From: CAZOBJ01 sp964577825
Lineage (GTDB): Bacteria; Planctomycetota; SZUA-567; JAFGNG01
DNA length: 53,021 nt
NCBI GenBank assembly: GCA_964577825.1
Contig: CAZOBJ010000011.1
Span: forward strand, 1-53,021
Direction of reading: 5' to 3'
Numbering within the stretch: position 1 is the first letter of the stretch; every line of letters starts with the position of its first letter. Both the position numbers and the translations under genes were made by a program. Positions 19,888 through 28,944 of this stretch are shown here, one piece after another. The notes under the pieces were generated by a model. It was not told the DNA's origin. It searched no databases and saw only the letters and a program-made list of their open reading frames with translations.

Positions 19888-21411
19888 TCAGTGGGTGACC
19901 GCGTACAGGACGACGTTCACGCCCAGCTCCATGGCCGACTCGGGCGCGACCCCCCGGCACAGGGGGTGCTCGGTGCCCTGCCACCCGGCCTCCAGGTCAA
20001 AGGGGCTGTAGATGACCCGCAGCTCCCCGCCCAGGGCGATGCCCTCCAGCAGCGGGGCCTGTAGGTCCGGGTGGGCCTTGACCACGGCCGGGGTGTAGCG
20101 CACCGTGCGCACCGGGAACACCGTGCTGTACACCGGGTGGTCCACGGGCACGGGCGCAAGCTCGGCCTCGGGCAGCACGCGCTTCAGCTCCCGGCGCACC
20201 GCGCCGTCGAACGTGGACAGCCCCAGCCCGTTGTTGACCAACAGCGTCCCCGCCCCGTCCAGGAACCGGCGAAGCGCGGCCACGTCCGCGTCCGAGAATT
20301 GGAACGTATCGAGTCCGGTGAGATACAGGAACGGGAACCCGGACAGGTCGTCCTCGCCCGGATCCACGGGCACGCGCCGCAGGGACACCCGCAGGCTGGT
20401 GCCCGCGCGCAGCCGGCGCAAGAGCGCGGCCGCGCCCCCGGGATGCACGTTCCACGCGCCCTCGTGGCGGATCTGGGCGAACACGAACTCGTCGGTGGGC
20501 CGCTTCTCGTCGAGCGTGCCGAAGAGCTCGGGCTTGGCCTCGGCGCGGCCGACGTTGCCGTACCCCACCGCGTACGCGACCAGGTTCACGCCGATCTTGT
20601 TCGCGCTCTCCACGTCGTAGAAGACCGCCTCTCGGATGAGCGGCACCTCGTGCCCGTCCCAGCCGCAGCCCAGGCCGTACGGGCTGATGAGCGCGCCGAT
20701 GCGGCAGCCCACGTACACGCCCTCCAGGCGCGGGCGGTCCGCGTCCAGGTTGCGCGGATAGGCGACCGTGTCCACGTCCGCGAGCATGTGGTACACGGGG
20801 TGGTCGGCCGGGACGGTGCGCAGGGCCAGCTCCGGGAACGCCTCGCGCACGGCCGCCTTGGCCGCCTCGTAGAAGTACGGGCTGCCGGCGATCGAGTCGA
20901 ACACCACCATCCCGCCCGCGAGCACGTACTCGCGCACGAGCTCGATCTCGTGCGGGGTGAGCTTCAACGTGCGCCCGCCGGAGAAGAACAGGACCGGCGT
21001 GCGCGCCGGGTCGCCGTGGAACTCGGCCAGGCGCACGGCCTCGGCCCCGTAGGGCGCGGCCAGCGCGCGGCCGGCGGTGCGCAGGAGATTGCGCACGTCG
21101 CCCGGGCACATGTTCCAGTCCGCCACGCGCGTCTCGTGCCCGGACTCGTAGGTGAAGTTCGACACCTCGCCCCACACCACCTTGCCCACGAGCTTGGGCG
21201 GGGCGGGCTCGCGCTTGCGCTCCGAGCGGCGCAACGGCGTCACGGGCAAGGGCAGGGGCGCGAATCCCTCGCCCGCGCCGATGCGCCGGGGCTTGGCCGG
21301 CGGCGGGGGCCCGAGCGGCCGCAGCCACGCGTCCTCGCCGGCGCGCGCGGCGCCGACCGTCATGCACACGAGAACCAAGAGCCCGAAGGCCCGTGACACC
21401 TTGTCCGACAT
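19888..21411 (-). CDS. Secreted protein with two tandem DUF4159 domains
   Basis: The 507-aa product begins with a signal peptide (MSDKVSRAFGLLVLVCMTVG, Ala-rich end) and a proline-rich stretch. Two copies of the DUF4159 fold follow (about 75-300 and 305-507). Each has a gatekeeper strand (LFFSGG or FLYLTG), a LREYVLAGGM-like helix-turn (REYVLAGGMVVFDS; LRRFLDGAGTLLVNN), a DHPVY motif (VPADHPVYHM and VPVDHPVYST), an LEG-x-x-x-G strand and a final GVN(L/V)V-x-YAV strand. DUF4159 is a GATase-like Rossmann domain often linked with MoxR/DUF58 operons; function unknown. GGAGGG precedes the ATG. It is the first gene of the seven-gene minus-strand operon, 22 bases from the MoxR start. Confidence 0.8.
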   Translation of the reverse strand: MSDKVSRAFGLLVLVCMTVGAARAGEDAWLRPLGPPPPAKPRRIGAGEGFAPLPLPVTPLRRSERKREPAPPKLVGKVVWGEVSNFTYESGHETRVADWNMCPGDVRNLLRTAGRALAAPYGAEAVRLAEFHGDPARTPVLFFSGGRTLKLTPHEIELVREYVLAGGMVVFDSIAGSPYFYEAAKAAVREAFPELALRTVPADHPVYHMLADVDTVAYPRNLDADRPRLEGVYVGCRIGALISPYGLGCGWDGHEVPLIREAVFYDVESANKIGVNLVAYAVGYGNVGRAEAKPELFGTLDEKRPTDEFVFAQIRHEGAWNVHPGGAAALLRRLRAGTSLRVSLRRVPVDPGEDDLSGFPFLYLTGLDTFQFSDADVAALRRFLDGAGTLLVNNGLGLSTFDGAVRRELKRVLPEAELAPVPVDHPVYSTVFPVRTVRYTPAVVKAHPDLQAPLLEGIALGGELRVIYSPFDLEAGWQGTEHPLCRGVAPESAMELGVNVVLYAVTH

Positions 21412-21532
21412 GACACGCCCTCCAGGGTCCCGCGCCCGGGCGCGGACCCGCTCCGGGAGAGAACGCCGCGCGGGCGACGCGTATTGCATCCGCGGCCCCG
21501 GCCGCGGCGGGCCCGCTCTCCACACCCTATTA

Positions 21533-21538
21533 ATTATA
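21533..21538 (-). promoter_or_regulatory. Probable -10 box for the minus-strand DUF4159-MoxR operon
   Basis: On the minus strand this reads TATAAT, a perfect -10 box in an otherwise extremely GC-rich region, about 120 bases ahead of the ATG at 21411. No matching -35 hexamer is seen 16 to 18 bases upstream, so an activator or alternative sigma factor may be needed. Confidence 0.4.
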
Positions 21539-21816
21539 TCCCGCGCTTGGGCCGGCGCGCGGGCGATTTCGCCGGGGGGGGCGGAAAATTCCCGATCGGG
21601 TCTGCACACGGGCCTGCCCCGCGGGGAAGGGGGCGCAGGACGCGGCCTGACCACGCTGCGCGGGCCCGGCCGGCGGCCGGCGCGCGCATGCAGGGCCTCA
21701 CGCGCGCCTTGCCCGCAAGGCACCCACCGCGCGGCGCCGCAGGCGCAAGGGCCAACATGCGTGCGGGCTTGCGTTTGCATGCCGCTTGCGCGTTGTGAAA
21801 ATCCGGAGAAAAATGG

Positions 21817-21845
21817 TTGACAGACGCGCGCGTGCGGGCCAGAAT
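21817..21845 (+). promoter_or_regulatory. Upstream promoter P1 of the pseudopilin gene
   Basis: A perfect TTGACA at 21817-21822 and CAGAAT at 21840-21845 with a 17-base spacer. It lies 84 bases upstream of a second TTGACA promoter in the same direction. Confidence 0.5.
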
Positions 21846-21900
21846 GCCTGTGTGGTCCCCGAGGTTACGCAGCACGGAGGAAAACGGCGCAGGATTTCAG

Positions 21901-21929
21901 TTGACAAAGGCCGAACAGGGGGCTATGTT
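21901..21929 (+). promoter_or_regulatory. Main promoter P2 of the pseudopilin gene
   Basis: A perfect TTGACA at 21901-21906 and TATGTT at 21924-21929 with the ideal 17-base spacer. It is one of the best promoter matches in the window. The leader to the ATG at 22091 would be about 155 bases, long enough for post-transcriptional control. Confidence 0.7.
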
Positions 21930-22090
21930 ACCGGACGTCAAGGACACGGGTCGACGGGTGCAAGGAGGGTGCCTACAATCCGGGTGCGCGAGACAGCGCT
22001 GCGCGGCCTCGGGGGCCGCGAGGCGAGGACCTGATAAGGTCATAGCCTGAGGGTGCGACAAGGACAGGGCAGGAACGAAGGAGGGGACAC

Positions 22091-22903
<813 letters not shown>

Positions 22904-22948
22904 ACCGACAACCGGCGCGTCAACACAACGGGCTGAACTGCGCACGAG

Positions 22949-22980
22949 CGGGCCCCGGCCGAACGGCCGGGGCCCGTTTT
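22949..22980 (+). terminator. Strong intrinsic terminator of the pseudopilin gene
   Basis: A perfect 12-bp GC stem (22949-22960 with 22965-22976) with a GAAC tetraloop is followed at once by TTTT. It begins 46 bases after the stop codon and is the clearest rho-independent terminator in the window. Confidence 0.92.
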
Positions 22981-23059
22981 CATGTCTCCATGTCGCGCGG
23001 TGAACCGGGGCGCACCAAGACCCGGCGATGCCCGCCGGGGACTTCCAAGGCCGAGGCGA

Positions 23060-23097
23060 CCCCGCCGGCGCGCGTGCGAACCGCGCGCCGGTCGGGG
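23060..23097 (-). terminator. Hairpin downstream of ydbL, possible terminator
   Basis: A 15-bp stem with a single bulged base (5 bp, bulge at 23092, then 10 bp) closes a 7-base loop at 23075-23081. It lies 24 bases past the minus-strand ydbL stop at 23121. There is no T-run after it on the minus strand, so it may stabilise the mRNA end or work with Rho rather than terminate alone. Confidence 0.45.
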
Positions 23098-23120
23098 CAT
23101 CCGGGGGGGGGTGCGCCTCG

Positions 23121-23588
23121 CTACTCGGCCTCCGCGGCCTCGAGCATCTCGCGCTTCGTCCACCACCGGCCCTCGCGGTCCTGGAACCGCTCGTCGGGGC
23201 CGGCCTTCTTGAACTTGAGCACCGCGTTCTGCCGGGCCACCTGGTCGGTGGTCGTGCCCTCCTGGCGCGCGAGGTGCGCGTAGAGGGTCTTGCGGTCCGC
23301 GTTCTCCTCGGCGAGGAGCTTCTGGACCTCCTCCCGGCGCTCGCGCGCCCGGGGGCCGGCGAGTTCCTCCTCGCCCCGGGGCGTGAGGGCCGCGTATCCG
23401 CGCCACGTCTCGCCCACGAGCCCCTGTTGCTTGAGCGTCATCATCCGTTCGTGGCGCGCCTGGAACCGGGCCTTGAGCGCGTCCAGGTCCACCTCGTCGG
23501 CGGCCCGCGCCCAGCCCAGCATGCACACCATCGCCCAGGCCGCCACGACGAGCGCCCCGACGCGCGGGGCGCGCATGATTCTGTTCAT
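23121..23588 (-). CDS. ydbL: YdbL-family (DUF1318) periplasmic protein
   Basis: The 155-aa product has a signal peptide ending near WARA, then the DUF1318 pattern. This consists of DLDALKARFQARH, a GLVGETWRGY segment (GETW-x-GY is the family hallmark), LLAEENADRKTLYAHLA, a T-x-x-QVARQNAVLKF segment, and a C-terminal DREGRWWTK. All the blocks occur in the E. coli YdbL order. In E. coli, YdbL works with YdbH and YnbE in an envelope-spanning complex linked to lipid homeostasis. Its ATG overlaps the ynbE stop by 4 bases, with GGAGGAGAGG in front. The gene order ydbH-ynbE-ydbL is the same as in enterobacteria, which makes the identification strong. Confidence 0.9.
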   Translation of the reverse strand: MNRIMRAPRVGALVVAAWAMVCMLGWARAADEVDLDALKARFQARHERMMTLKQQGLVGETWRGYAALTPRGEEELAGPRARERREEVQKLLAEENADRKTLYAHLARQEGTTTDQVARQNAVLKFKKAGPDERFQDREGRWWTKREMLEAAEAE

Positions 23589-23788
23589 GGCCTCTCCTCC
23601 TCGGTCGGCGGGACCGCGTCCTCGGGGCTGCGGTCCTCCTCGTAGTCGAAGAACTCCTGGAGCCGCTTCTGCACGCGGATGTTCACGTCCACGGTCACGT
23701 AGATCGGCTCCACCTCGTGTTTGACCGTCACCGGCGCGCAGCCCGCCAGGACCGCGGCCAGGGCGACGGCCTGCCATCGGCCGCTCAC
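23585..23788 (-). CDS. ynbE: YnbE-family small outer-membrane lipoprotein
   Basis: The 67-aa product has a lipoprotein signal with lipobox VLAGC (Cys17) followed by the YnbE core PVTVKHEVEPIYVTVDVNI and RVQKRLQEFFDYE. Family knowledge: YnbE is an outer-membrane lipoprotein that stacks by beta-strand augmentation on the periplasmic end of YdbH to form a bridge between membranes. It lies 23 bases after ydbH and overlaps ydbL by 4 bases. The acidic tail (EEDRSPEDAVPPTEEE) is slightly longer than in enterobacterial versions. Confidence 0.88.
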   Translation of the reverse strand: MSGRWQAVALAAVLAGCAPVTVKHEVEPIYVTVDVNIRVQKRLQEFFDYEEDRSPEDAVPPTEEERP

Positions 23789-23811
23789 CTGGCTCCTCCT
23801 TGTTCGCCCGT

Positions 23812-25737
23812 TCAGGGCCCAAAGAACCGCTCCACGGCGCGGTCCTCCGCCGTCTTCTGTGTATCGGGCTCATCGGCCCGTTCCCGCGCGGGCGCGGGCG
23901 CCGGCTGCGCGGGGGGCGCGGGCGCGGCCTCCTCGCGCCCGCCGGCCAGGCGCTCGAGCTTGCGGTTGAGGCGCACCTCCAGCCCGCGCTTCCACGCCCG
24001 GCTGTGCAACAGCATCGGCCGCAGCAGGTCGTCCAGGTCGCGGATGTTGAAGGTCACGCCGCCGAACTCCATGGGCTCCTCGCCGCGCGGGCCGTGGCCG
24101 CGGGTCTGGATGCGGGTCAGGTACCCGCCGTCCGGCTCGCGGCTGAACTCCACCTCCAGCGCGTCGAAGGCGAAGTCCCCGAGCGCCTGCTTGGTCTTCT
24201 GCAAAATCTCCCCGCGCGCGCCTTCGGCCTCGGGCAGAGACAGCGCCGCGCCCAGGGCCGCCGGGTCGCGCACCCCGAACCACCCCTGCGCGGGCCGGGC
24301 GGCCAGCCGCCCCGGGCCGAAGTCGATGTCCGCCTCCGGCGCCCAGGCGAAGGTGAGCGTCCACCAGCCCGACAGCCGCCCCTCGCCCTGCACGCGGCCG
24401 CCGCTGAGGAGCTCGAGCACTTGCCCCAGGCGCACGTCGTCCACCTGCACGCGCACGCGCACGCCGCCCGCGCGCGCGGGCACGGCCACGTCCTCCACGC
24501 GCAGCCGGCCGTCGGCCCAGTCGAACGCGGCCTCGCGCACGTGCACCGCGCCGTCGGCCGCGCGGGTGAAGGCCGCCTCGCCCGGGCCCAGGACCACGTC
24601 CCCGATGTAGAGCGCACCCGCCGTCAGGTCCACGCGCCCGTCGGTCGTCGGCGGCGCGAGCGTCCGGAAGGGCACCGTGGTGCGCACCTCCCGCAGGGCG
24701 AGGTCCCACTCCCTGTGCAGGATGTCCATGCCGTGCGCCTCCACCGTGGCGTTCGCCTCCAGGGCGTCCAGGGGCCCGGTGACGTGCGCGCGCGCCTCGC
24801 CGGGGCCGTCGAACTCCCACGCCGCGAGCCCGGGCACCAGGCCCTTGAGCGCCCCGCCTTTCGACAGGCGCGCCGGGCCCGTGGTCGCGCGCAGGTCCAG
24901 GACGGGCGCGCCGCCCGCCTCGCCCGGGCGCAGGTCGCCCTCGGCCTCGAGGCGAAGCCCGGCCTGCACGGGCCACCACGCGGCGAACGCCAGCCGGCCG
25001 CCCGCGGTCCAGCACCGGGCCCACAGGGTGCCCGGCTCGCGCGCAACTTGGGCACCGCTCTCATCGGGCGGGGCGGCGTGTTCGTCCGCGGCGTCGGACC
25101 CTCGGCGTTGCGGCCCCCATGCGCGCAGCGCGCCGAGCGCGCCCGTGCACACCGCGCTCGCCTCCAGGTTCGCGGGCGAGCCGGCCACCGTGCCCTGCAC
25201 GCGCACCTGCGCGCCCAGGGCCCGCGCGCGCGCGTCGAACAGGAGCGCGCCTTCTTCCTCTTCGGCAAGAAGCGTTCCCGCCGCCTCGGCGCGCACCTCG
25301 CGGCCTGCGATGGGCAGGGTCACGGTCGCGTCCGTGACGGCCACCCGCTGCGCGGGCACGGCGCTTCGAAGCGCGGCCAGGTCCACCTCCGGCCAGGCGG
25401 CGAGGGCCGCCGGCTCGTCCAGGTCCACGGACAGGCCCCGGACCTCGATCGCGTCCACCTGTCCGCGCGCGGCCCGGTGGGGCAGGAAGGTGACAATCAC
25501 CCGCTCGGCGCGAAGCTGCGCGCCCCGGCGCGCGAGCACCGGGCCCAGCTCCACGCGCCAGGGTGTGGCCCGCCGCACGGTCACGAACACGTCCGTGCAC
25601 CCGGCCTGGGTGAGCGCCCGCGTCGCGGCCTCGTGCGCGAGGCCGGGCAGGGCCCGCCACCCGAGCACCCCCGCGCCCGCGAGCGCGACGAGGACCAGCA
25701 CCACGAACGCGAGGCACCCGCGCCGCGCGCGGCTCAT
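23812..25737 (-). CDS. ydbH: YdbH-type AsmA-like intermembrane bridge protein
   Basis: The 641-aa product has one N-terminal transmembrane helix (about 8-28). A long series of amphipathic beta strands follows, of the AsmA-like/dicarboxylate-transport type, and it ends in a Pro/Ala/Glu-rich tail. The C-terminal third has GGRVQGEGRLSGWW and the DFAFDALEVEFS and GGYLTRIQTRGHG strands expected in the YdbH C-terminal region that contacts YnbE. E. coli YdbH is about 880 aa, so this version has a shorter groove. The protein is expected to be anchored in the inner membrane and to carry phospholipid toward the outer membrane. It overlaps the upstream PA14-TPR gene by 4 bases (ATGA), which places that gene in the same operon. 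Confidence 0.82.
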   Translation of the reverse strand: MSRARRGCLAFVVLVLVALAGAGVLGWRALPGLAHEAATRALTQAGCTDVFVTVRRATPWRVELGPVLARRGAQLRAERVIVTFLPHRAARGQVDAIEVRGLSVDLDEPAALAAWPEVDLAALRSAVPAQRVAVTDATVTLPIAGREVRAEAAGTLLAEEEEGALLFDARARALGAQVRVQGTVAGSPANLEASAVCTGALGALRAWGPQRRGSDAADEHAAPPDESGAQVAREPGTLWARCWTAGGRLAFAAWWPVQAGLRLEAEGDLRPGEAGGAPVLDLRATTGPARLSKGGALKGLVPGLAAWEFDGPGEARAHVTGPLDALEANATVEAHGMDILHREWDLALREVRTTVPFRTLAPPTTDGRVDLTAGALYIGDVVLGPGEAAFTRAADGAVHVREAAFDWADGRLRVEDVAVPARAGGVRVRVQVDDVRLGQVLELLSGGRVQGEGRLSGWWTLTFAWAPEADIDFGPGRLAARPAQGWFGVRDPAALGAALSLPEAEGARGEILQKTKQALGDFAFDALEVEFSREPDGGYLTRIQTRGHGPRGEEPMEFGGVTFNIRDLDDLLRPMLLHSRAWKRGLEVRLNRKLERLAGGREEAAPAPPAQPAPAPARERADEPDTQKTAEDRAVERFFGP

Positions 25738-27815
25738 GGCCCGGCCTCCTGCGCGGCGAGCTGCGCGGCCCACCGGTCCTTGGCCCGGGCCGCGGCCTCG
25801 CTGTACGGATACGCGTCCAACAGCCGCCCCAGCGCCTCGGCCGCGGCGTCCCGCGCCCCGAGCGCGAACTCGGCCTCGGCCAGGCGGAACAGGATCTCGG
25901 CCCGGTCGCGGTCGGTCTGCGCGGCCTGCAACAGGCGCCGGCAGTGCGCGCGCGCGAACCGGTGCTCCTCTCGGCCCAGGTGCACGCGGACCATGATGCG
26001 CCCGGTCTCCGTGCCCAGGCGCTCGAGCGGGGTCTCCCACTCCACGGCGCGGATGATCTCCTCGGCCTTGTCATAGGCGCCTGTGTCCACGTAGTGCTTG
26101 GCCGCCTCCAGCCGGGCGCGCCGCTTGGCCGCGTACTCCAGGTCCTCGCGCGCGACCACGGTCCCGGCCTGCGTGTACAGGCGCCGGGCCGCGTCCACCT
26201 CGCCCCGGGTGAGCCGCGCGTCGGCCTCGTAGATGTGGCGCAGCCGCCGGTCCGCGTCCGACAGGCGCTCGGGGTCCACGCGCTCCAGAAGCTCCAGGCC
26301 CGCGGCCGCGTCCGTCCAGCAGTGGATGTAGAGCCCGGCCAGGTGCAGCCGCGCGCGGTGCGCGGGCGGGCTGTCCTCGGGCAGGTTCGCGAGCGCCGCG
26401 CGGAAGGCCGCCTCGGCCCGGCCGTAGGCGCGCACCTCGGGGTCCTGGTAGTGGAAAGCCAGCAGCAGGAAGACCTGCGCCGCCTCGCCCGAGAAGTCTT
26501 GCGCGCGCGCCAGGCACGCCGCGCCCGCATGGTCCAGGATCGCGTGGTCCTCCGCGGCGTGGGCGAACCGCACGAGGTACGCGAGGTCGGCCACGGGCGC
26601 CTTGCCCAGGTCGCGCGCCCGGAGCGCCTCGCGCTCCTGCGCGAGCGCGTCCTCGTCCAGGTCCACGCGCTGGGGCCACACGGGGTGCACGTGCACGGCG
26701 CAGGTGAGTTCCTCGGCCTCTCGGTCGGCCCGCGCGCGCGTGAGCGTGACCGTGCGAAGCCCCGGCCGCAGAAAGAGATGCGCGCACGCACGCCCCCGCG
26801 CCTGCGCGCCGTCGTCGAACCGCCAGATCCACGCCCCGCCGTCGCCGGCCCCATCCTGGGCGGCCAGGAACCGCGCGCGCACCAGGGCGTGGCCGTCCGC
26901 GCGCACGTGGCGCGCGAGCTTCCACCCGAAGTAAGGGCCGCCCGCGGCGTCCCGGACCTGGAACCGGGCCACGGGCACGAACGCCTCGGCCGGGATGACC
27001 TCCAGGTTCTTCTCGCCGGGCACGCGCCACGCGGCCACCGCGCAGAAGTTCTGGTCGCGCTGGACGTTGACGTACTCGATCACGTGCACGCCCTCGGCGA
27101 GGTGCTTCTTGCCGCGGTGCTCGCCGCGCCGGCCCCGCCACACCGAGTGCCAGCCCGGCCACGCGGCCACGAGCTCGCCGTCCACCCGCAGAAAGCTCGC
27201 GTCGTCGCTCACCGCGGCGAACAGATACGTGCCCGTCTTGGGCGCCACGAACGCGCCCTGGTATCCGGCGATCAGCGCCTCGGTGGGCCCGTGCGGGTGG
27301 ATGCCGTGCCAGATCTTGTCCACCAGGCTTCGGCCCAGGGGACGCGCGGCCTGCTGCCACAGGGCCAGGGCCTCGTCCCAGTTCCTGGCCGTGCCGCCGG
27401 GGTAGGCGCGGGTCTCGAGCACCAGGCCCGCGCGCGGCCGCCATCCGGACGAGGCCGGGGGTGTGCCTTCGGACAGGAGCACCTCGTACGCCTCCGCGCC
27501 CGAGGAGGTGTCGAACTGGACCTTGAGCGGCTCGCCCGTGGCGCGCCACAGCACGCGGTGGCGCACCGGCGCGCCGTCGGCTGTGCGCACCTGCACCACG
27601 CACCGCGCGGCCGGAATCCCGCCCGGAAAGACCTCGGCCGCCCCCACATGCGCGGGCTCGCGCGCCTCGTCCCCCTCCGCGCCCACGAGGCGCACCCGGT
27701 AGCGCACCTGAGGGCCCTCGCCCGCGCGCGGCGCGCCTGCGAGCGCCGCCACCAAGAGCGCGGCCCCTGCGCAGCTCACCGGCAGGCTGTGCATGGCGGA
27801 TCGGGTGTGGCGCAT
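25734..27815 (-). CDS. Secreted PA14-like and TPR-repeat protein
   Basis: The 693-aa product has a signal peptide and a PA14-like lectin domain (about 150-280; the YLFAAVSDDASFLRVDGELV strand pair is the family hallmark). A beta-rich middle follows, including WIWRFDDGAQARG, which looks PKD-like, and then about 280 residues of TPR-like helices to the C-terminus. Nothing catalytic is seen. Start choice: ATGs exist at 27851, 27815 and 27794. GGGAGAG lies 8 bases before 27815, so that one is used. The PA14 part may bind carbohydrate; the TPR part suggests protein contacts in the periplasm. It is the first gene of the ydbH-ynbE-ydbL operon, an association I do not know from enterobacteria. Confidence 0.72.
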   Translation of the reverse strand: MRHTRSAMHSLPVSCAGAALLVAALAGAPRAGEGPQVRYRVRLVGAEGDEAREPAHVGAAEVFPGGIPAARCVVQVRTADGAPVRHRVLWRATGEPLKVQFDTSSGAEAYEVLLSEGTPPASSGWRPRAGLVLETRAYPGGTARNWDEALALWQQAARPLGRSLVDKIWHGIHPHGPTEALIAGYQGAFVAPKTGTYLFAAVSDDASFLRVDGELVAAWPGWHSVWRGRRGEHRGKKHLAEGVHVIEYVNVQRDQNFCAVAAWRVPGEKNLEVIPAEAFVPVARFQVRDAAGGPYFGWKLARHVRADGHALVRARFLAAQDGAGDGGAWIWRFDDGAQARGRACAHLFLRPGLRTVTLTRARADREAEELTCAVHVHPVWPQRVDLDEDALAQEREALRARDLGKAPVADLAYLVRFAHAAEDHAILDHAGAACLARAQDFSGEAAQVFLLLAFHYQDPEVRAYGRAEAAFRAALANLPEDSPPAHRARLHLAGLYIHCWTDAAAGLELLERVDPERLSDADRRLRHIYEADARLTRGEVDAARRLYTQAGTVVAREDLEYAAKRRARLEAAKHYVDTGAYDKAEEIIRAVEWETPLERLGTETGRIMVRVHLGREEHRFARAHCRRLLQAAQTDRDRAEILFRLAEAEFALGARDAAAEALGRLLDAYPYSEAAARAKDRWAAQLAAQEAGP

Positions 27816-27855
27816 GCTGGATCTCTCCCGGCGGACGCGCCCGCGGCGCAAGCAG

Positions 27856-27883
27856 ACTGTACCACCTCCGCGGGCCGGTGCAA
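27856..27883 (-). promoter_or_regulatory. Promoter of the PA14-TPR/ydbH/ynbE/ydbL operon
   Basis: On the minus strand TTGCAC (27878-27883) and TACAGT (27856-27861) are separated by 16 bases, ending about 40 bases before the chosen ATG at 27815. It is a plausible sigma70-type promoter of moderate quality. Confidence 0.45.
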
Positions 27884-28064
27884 GACCCGTTCCCGCATCC
27901 GCATACCGCGTGCGCGCGGGGCGCCATTGCGCATGCGCCTCGGCGCACGCGTCCGCTGCGGCCCTGGTTGGCTAAAGCGACGCGGCGGACCGGTCGATAC
28001 GCATGTACGCGGCTGTCGGGAATGTGCGTGTCGGCCGCGCCGGTCTTGTGCGCAAGGAGCGACC

Positions 28065-28319
28065 GTGAACCAGTCCGACGCCAGGCGCCTGTGCGAACAG
28101 CTGCGCGAGATCCGCGCCACGCTCCAGGGCGCGGCCGACGACGCCGCGCTCGCGCACCTGACCGCACAGCTCGCGCTCGAGAACCCGGAGGTCCGCGCGC
28201 AGCTCGGCGACGAGGCCCTGGACCTGCTCGTGCGCCTGGAGCTCGCCCTGGAGGCGCTCGGCCGCCAGCGCGAGCGGCTGCGCAAGACCCAGCACCACCA
28301 CCTCGAACTCGCGAACTAA
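28065..28319 (+). CDS. Small helical hypothetical protein with GTG start
   Basis: The 84-aa product begins with GTG at 28065, preceded by AAGGAG with a 5-base gap. The frame has no ATG, which makes it easy to miss. The product is wholly helical, leucine- and alanine-rich, with heptad-like spacing. It ends in a basic Arg/Lys region and HHHLELAN, so a small coiled-coil protein is likely. It is a lone plus-strand gene between the divergent PA14 operon and the convergent HAD gene, whose stop lies only 5 bases away. I recognise no family. Confidence 0.55.
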   Translation: MNQSDARRLCEQLREIRATLQGAADDAALAHLTAQLALENPEVRAQLGDEALDLLVRLELALEALGRQRERLRKTQHHHLELAN

Positions 28320-28324
28320 GCGGG

Positions 28325-28936
28325 TCACCCGTCCCCCAACATGTCGAGAAGCCGCTCGCGCGACGCGCGCGCGTCCGTGTGCCGGAACGCGCGCATACCC
28401 GCGCGCCGCGCGCCCCGAACGTTCGCGTCCAGGTCGTCCACGAACACGCAACGCTCGGGCGCCGCGCCCAGGGCCCGAACGACCGCGGCGTATGTGGCCG
28501 GGTCGGGCTTGCACGCGCCGATCCGGTAGGAGAGGCCCACCGCGTCGGGCGCGGCCAGGGGCGGGGCGAGCGCCTGGATCGCGCGCCAGTGCAGCGGGTT
28601 CGTGTCGGACAGGATGGCCACGGCCGCCCGCGCGCGCACTTCGGCGAACAACGCCTCCATGTCCGGCCATCGGGTGAAGATCCCGGTCCACACCCGCGCG
28701 AAGTCCTCGGGCCCGAGGTCCAGGCCCAGGGCGGAGATCATGTCCCGGCAAAACGCGTCCGTCTCGGTGCGCCCCGTCTCGTACGCTTCGGCGAGCGCGC
28801 GCGCCTCGGGCGTCCGGAGCATGTCTTGCGCAGAGCGCGTGGTGTGCGCGGCCAGGCGCGCGGCCAGGGCCCCGGTGTCCACGCCGATGAGCACCCGGCC
28901 CAGGTCGAACACGACCGCGTCGACTCGCCCGGCCAT
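28325..28936 (-). CDS. YihX-like HAD phosphatase
   Basis: The 203-aa product is a HAD subfamily IA variant 3 protein. Motif I FDLGRVLI has Gly where many relatives have the second Asp, as is normal for YihX. Motif II is LSDTNPLHW, motif III Lys is in ACKPDPATY, and motif IV is FVDDLDANV. E. coli YihX removes phosphate from alpha-D-glucose 1-phosphate. The gene starts 8 bases after galK, so the pair probably acts together in hexose-phosphate metabolism, for example handling a sugar 1-phosphate made or accumulated during galactose use. AGGAAC precedes the ATG at 28936. The exact substrate is not readable. Confidence 0.82.
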   Translation of the reverse strand: MAGRVDAVVFDLGRVLIGVDTGALAARLAAHTTRSAQDMLRTPEARALAEAYETGRTETDAFCRDMISALGLDLGPEDFARVWTGIFTRWPDMEALFAEVRARAAVAILSDTNPLHWRAIQALAPPLAAPDAVGLSYRIGACKPDPATYAAVVRALGAAPERCVFVDDLDANVRGARRAGMRAFRHTDARASRERLLDMLGDG

Positions 28937-28944
28937 GACGGTTC

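Larger units (their letters stand above)
21412..22090 (+). other. 679-base intergenic region between divergent units
   Basis: No protein-coding gene is convincing here. The left part should hold the start of the minus-strand MoxR-type operon. The right part holds two plus-strand promoters for the pseudopilin gene. The long transcribed leader before 22091 contains a short hairpin with GACCT and AGGTC arms at about 22032-22045 and a larger one with GCCTCG and CGAGGC arms just upstream. The middle (about 21560-21790) is GC-rich sequence with no feature I can name. Confidence 0.5.

Noticed and set aside
21786..22034. A small plus-strand frame upstream of the pseudopilin
   Set aside because: It overlaps both promoter boxes, has no ribosome-binding site and has a composition unlike its neighbours; treated as leader and promoter DNA.
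23800..26076. A 758-codon plus-strand frame across ydbH and the PA14-TPR gene
   Set aside because: It crosses the boundary of two clear minus-strand genes and has no motif of its own.
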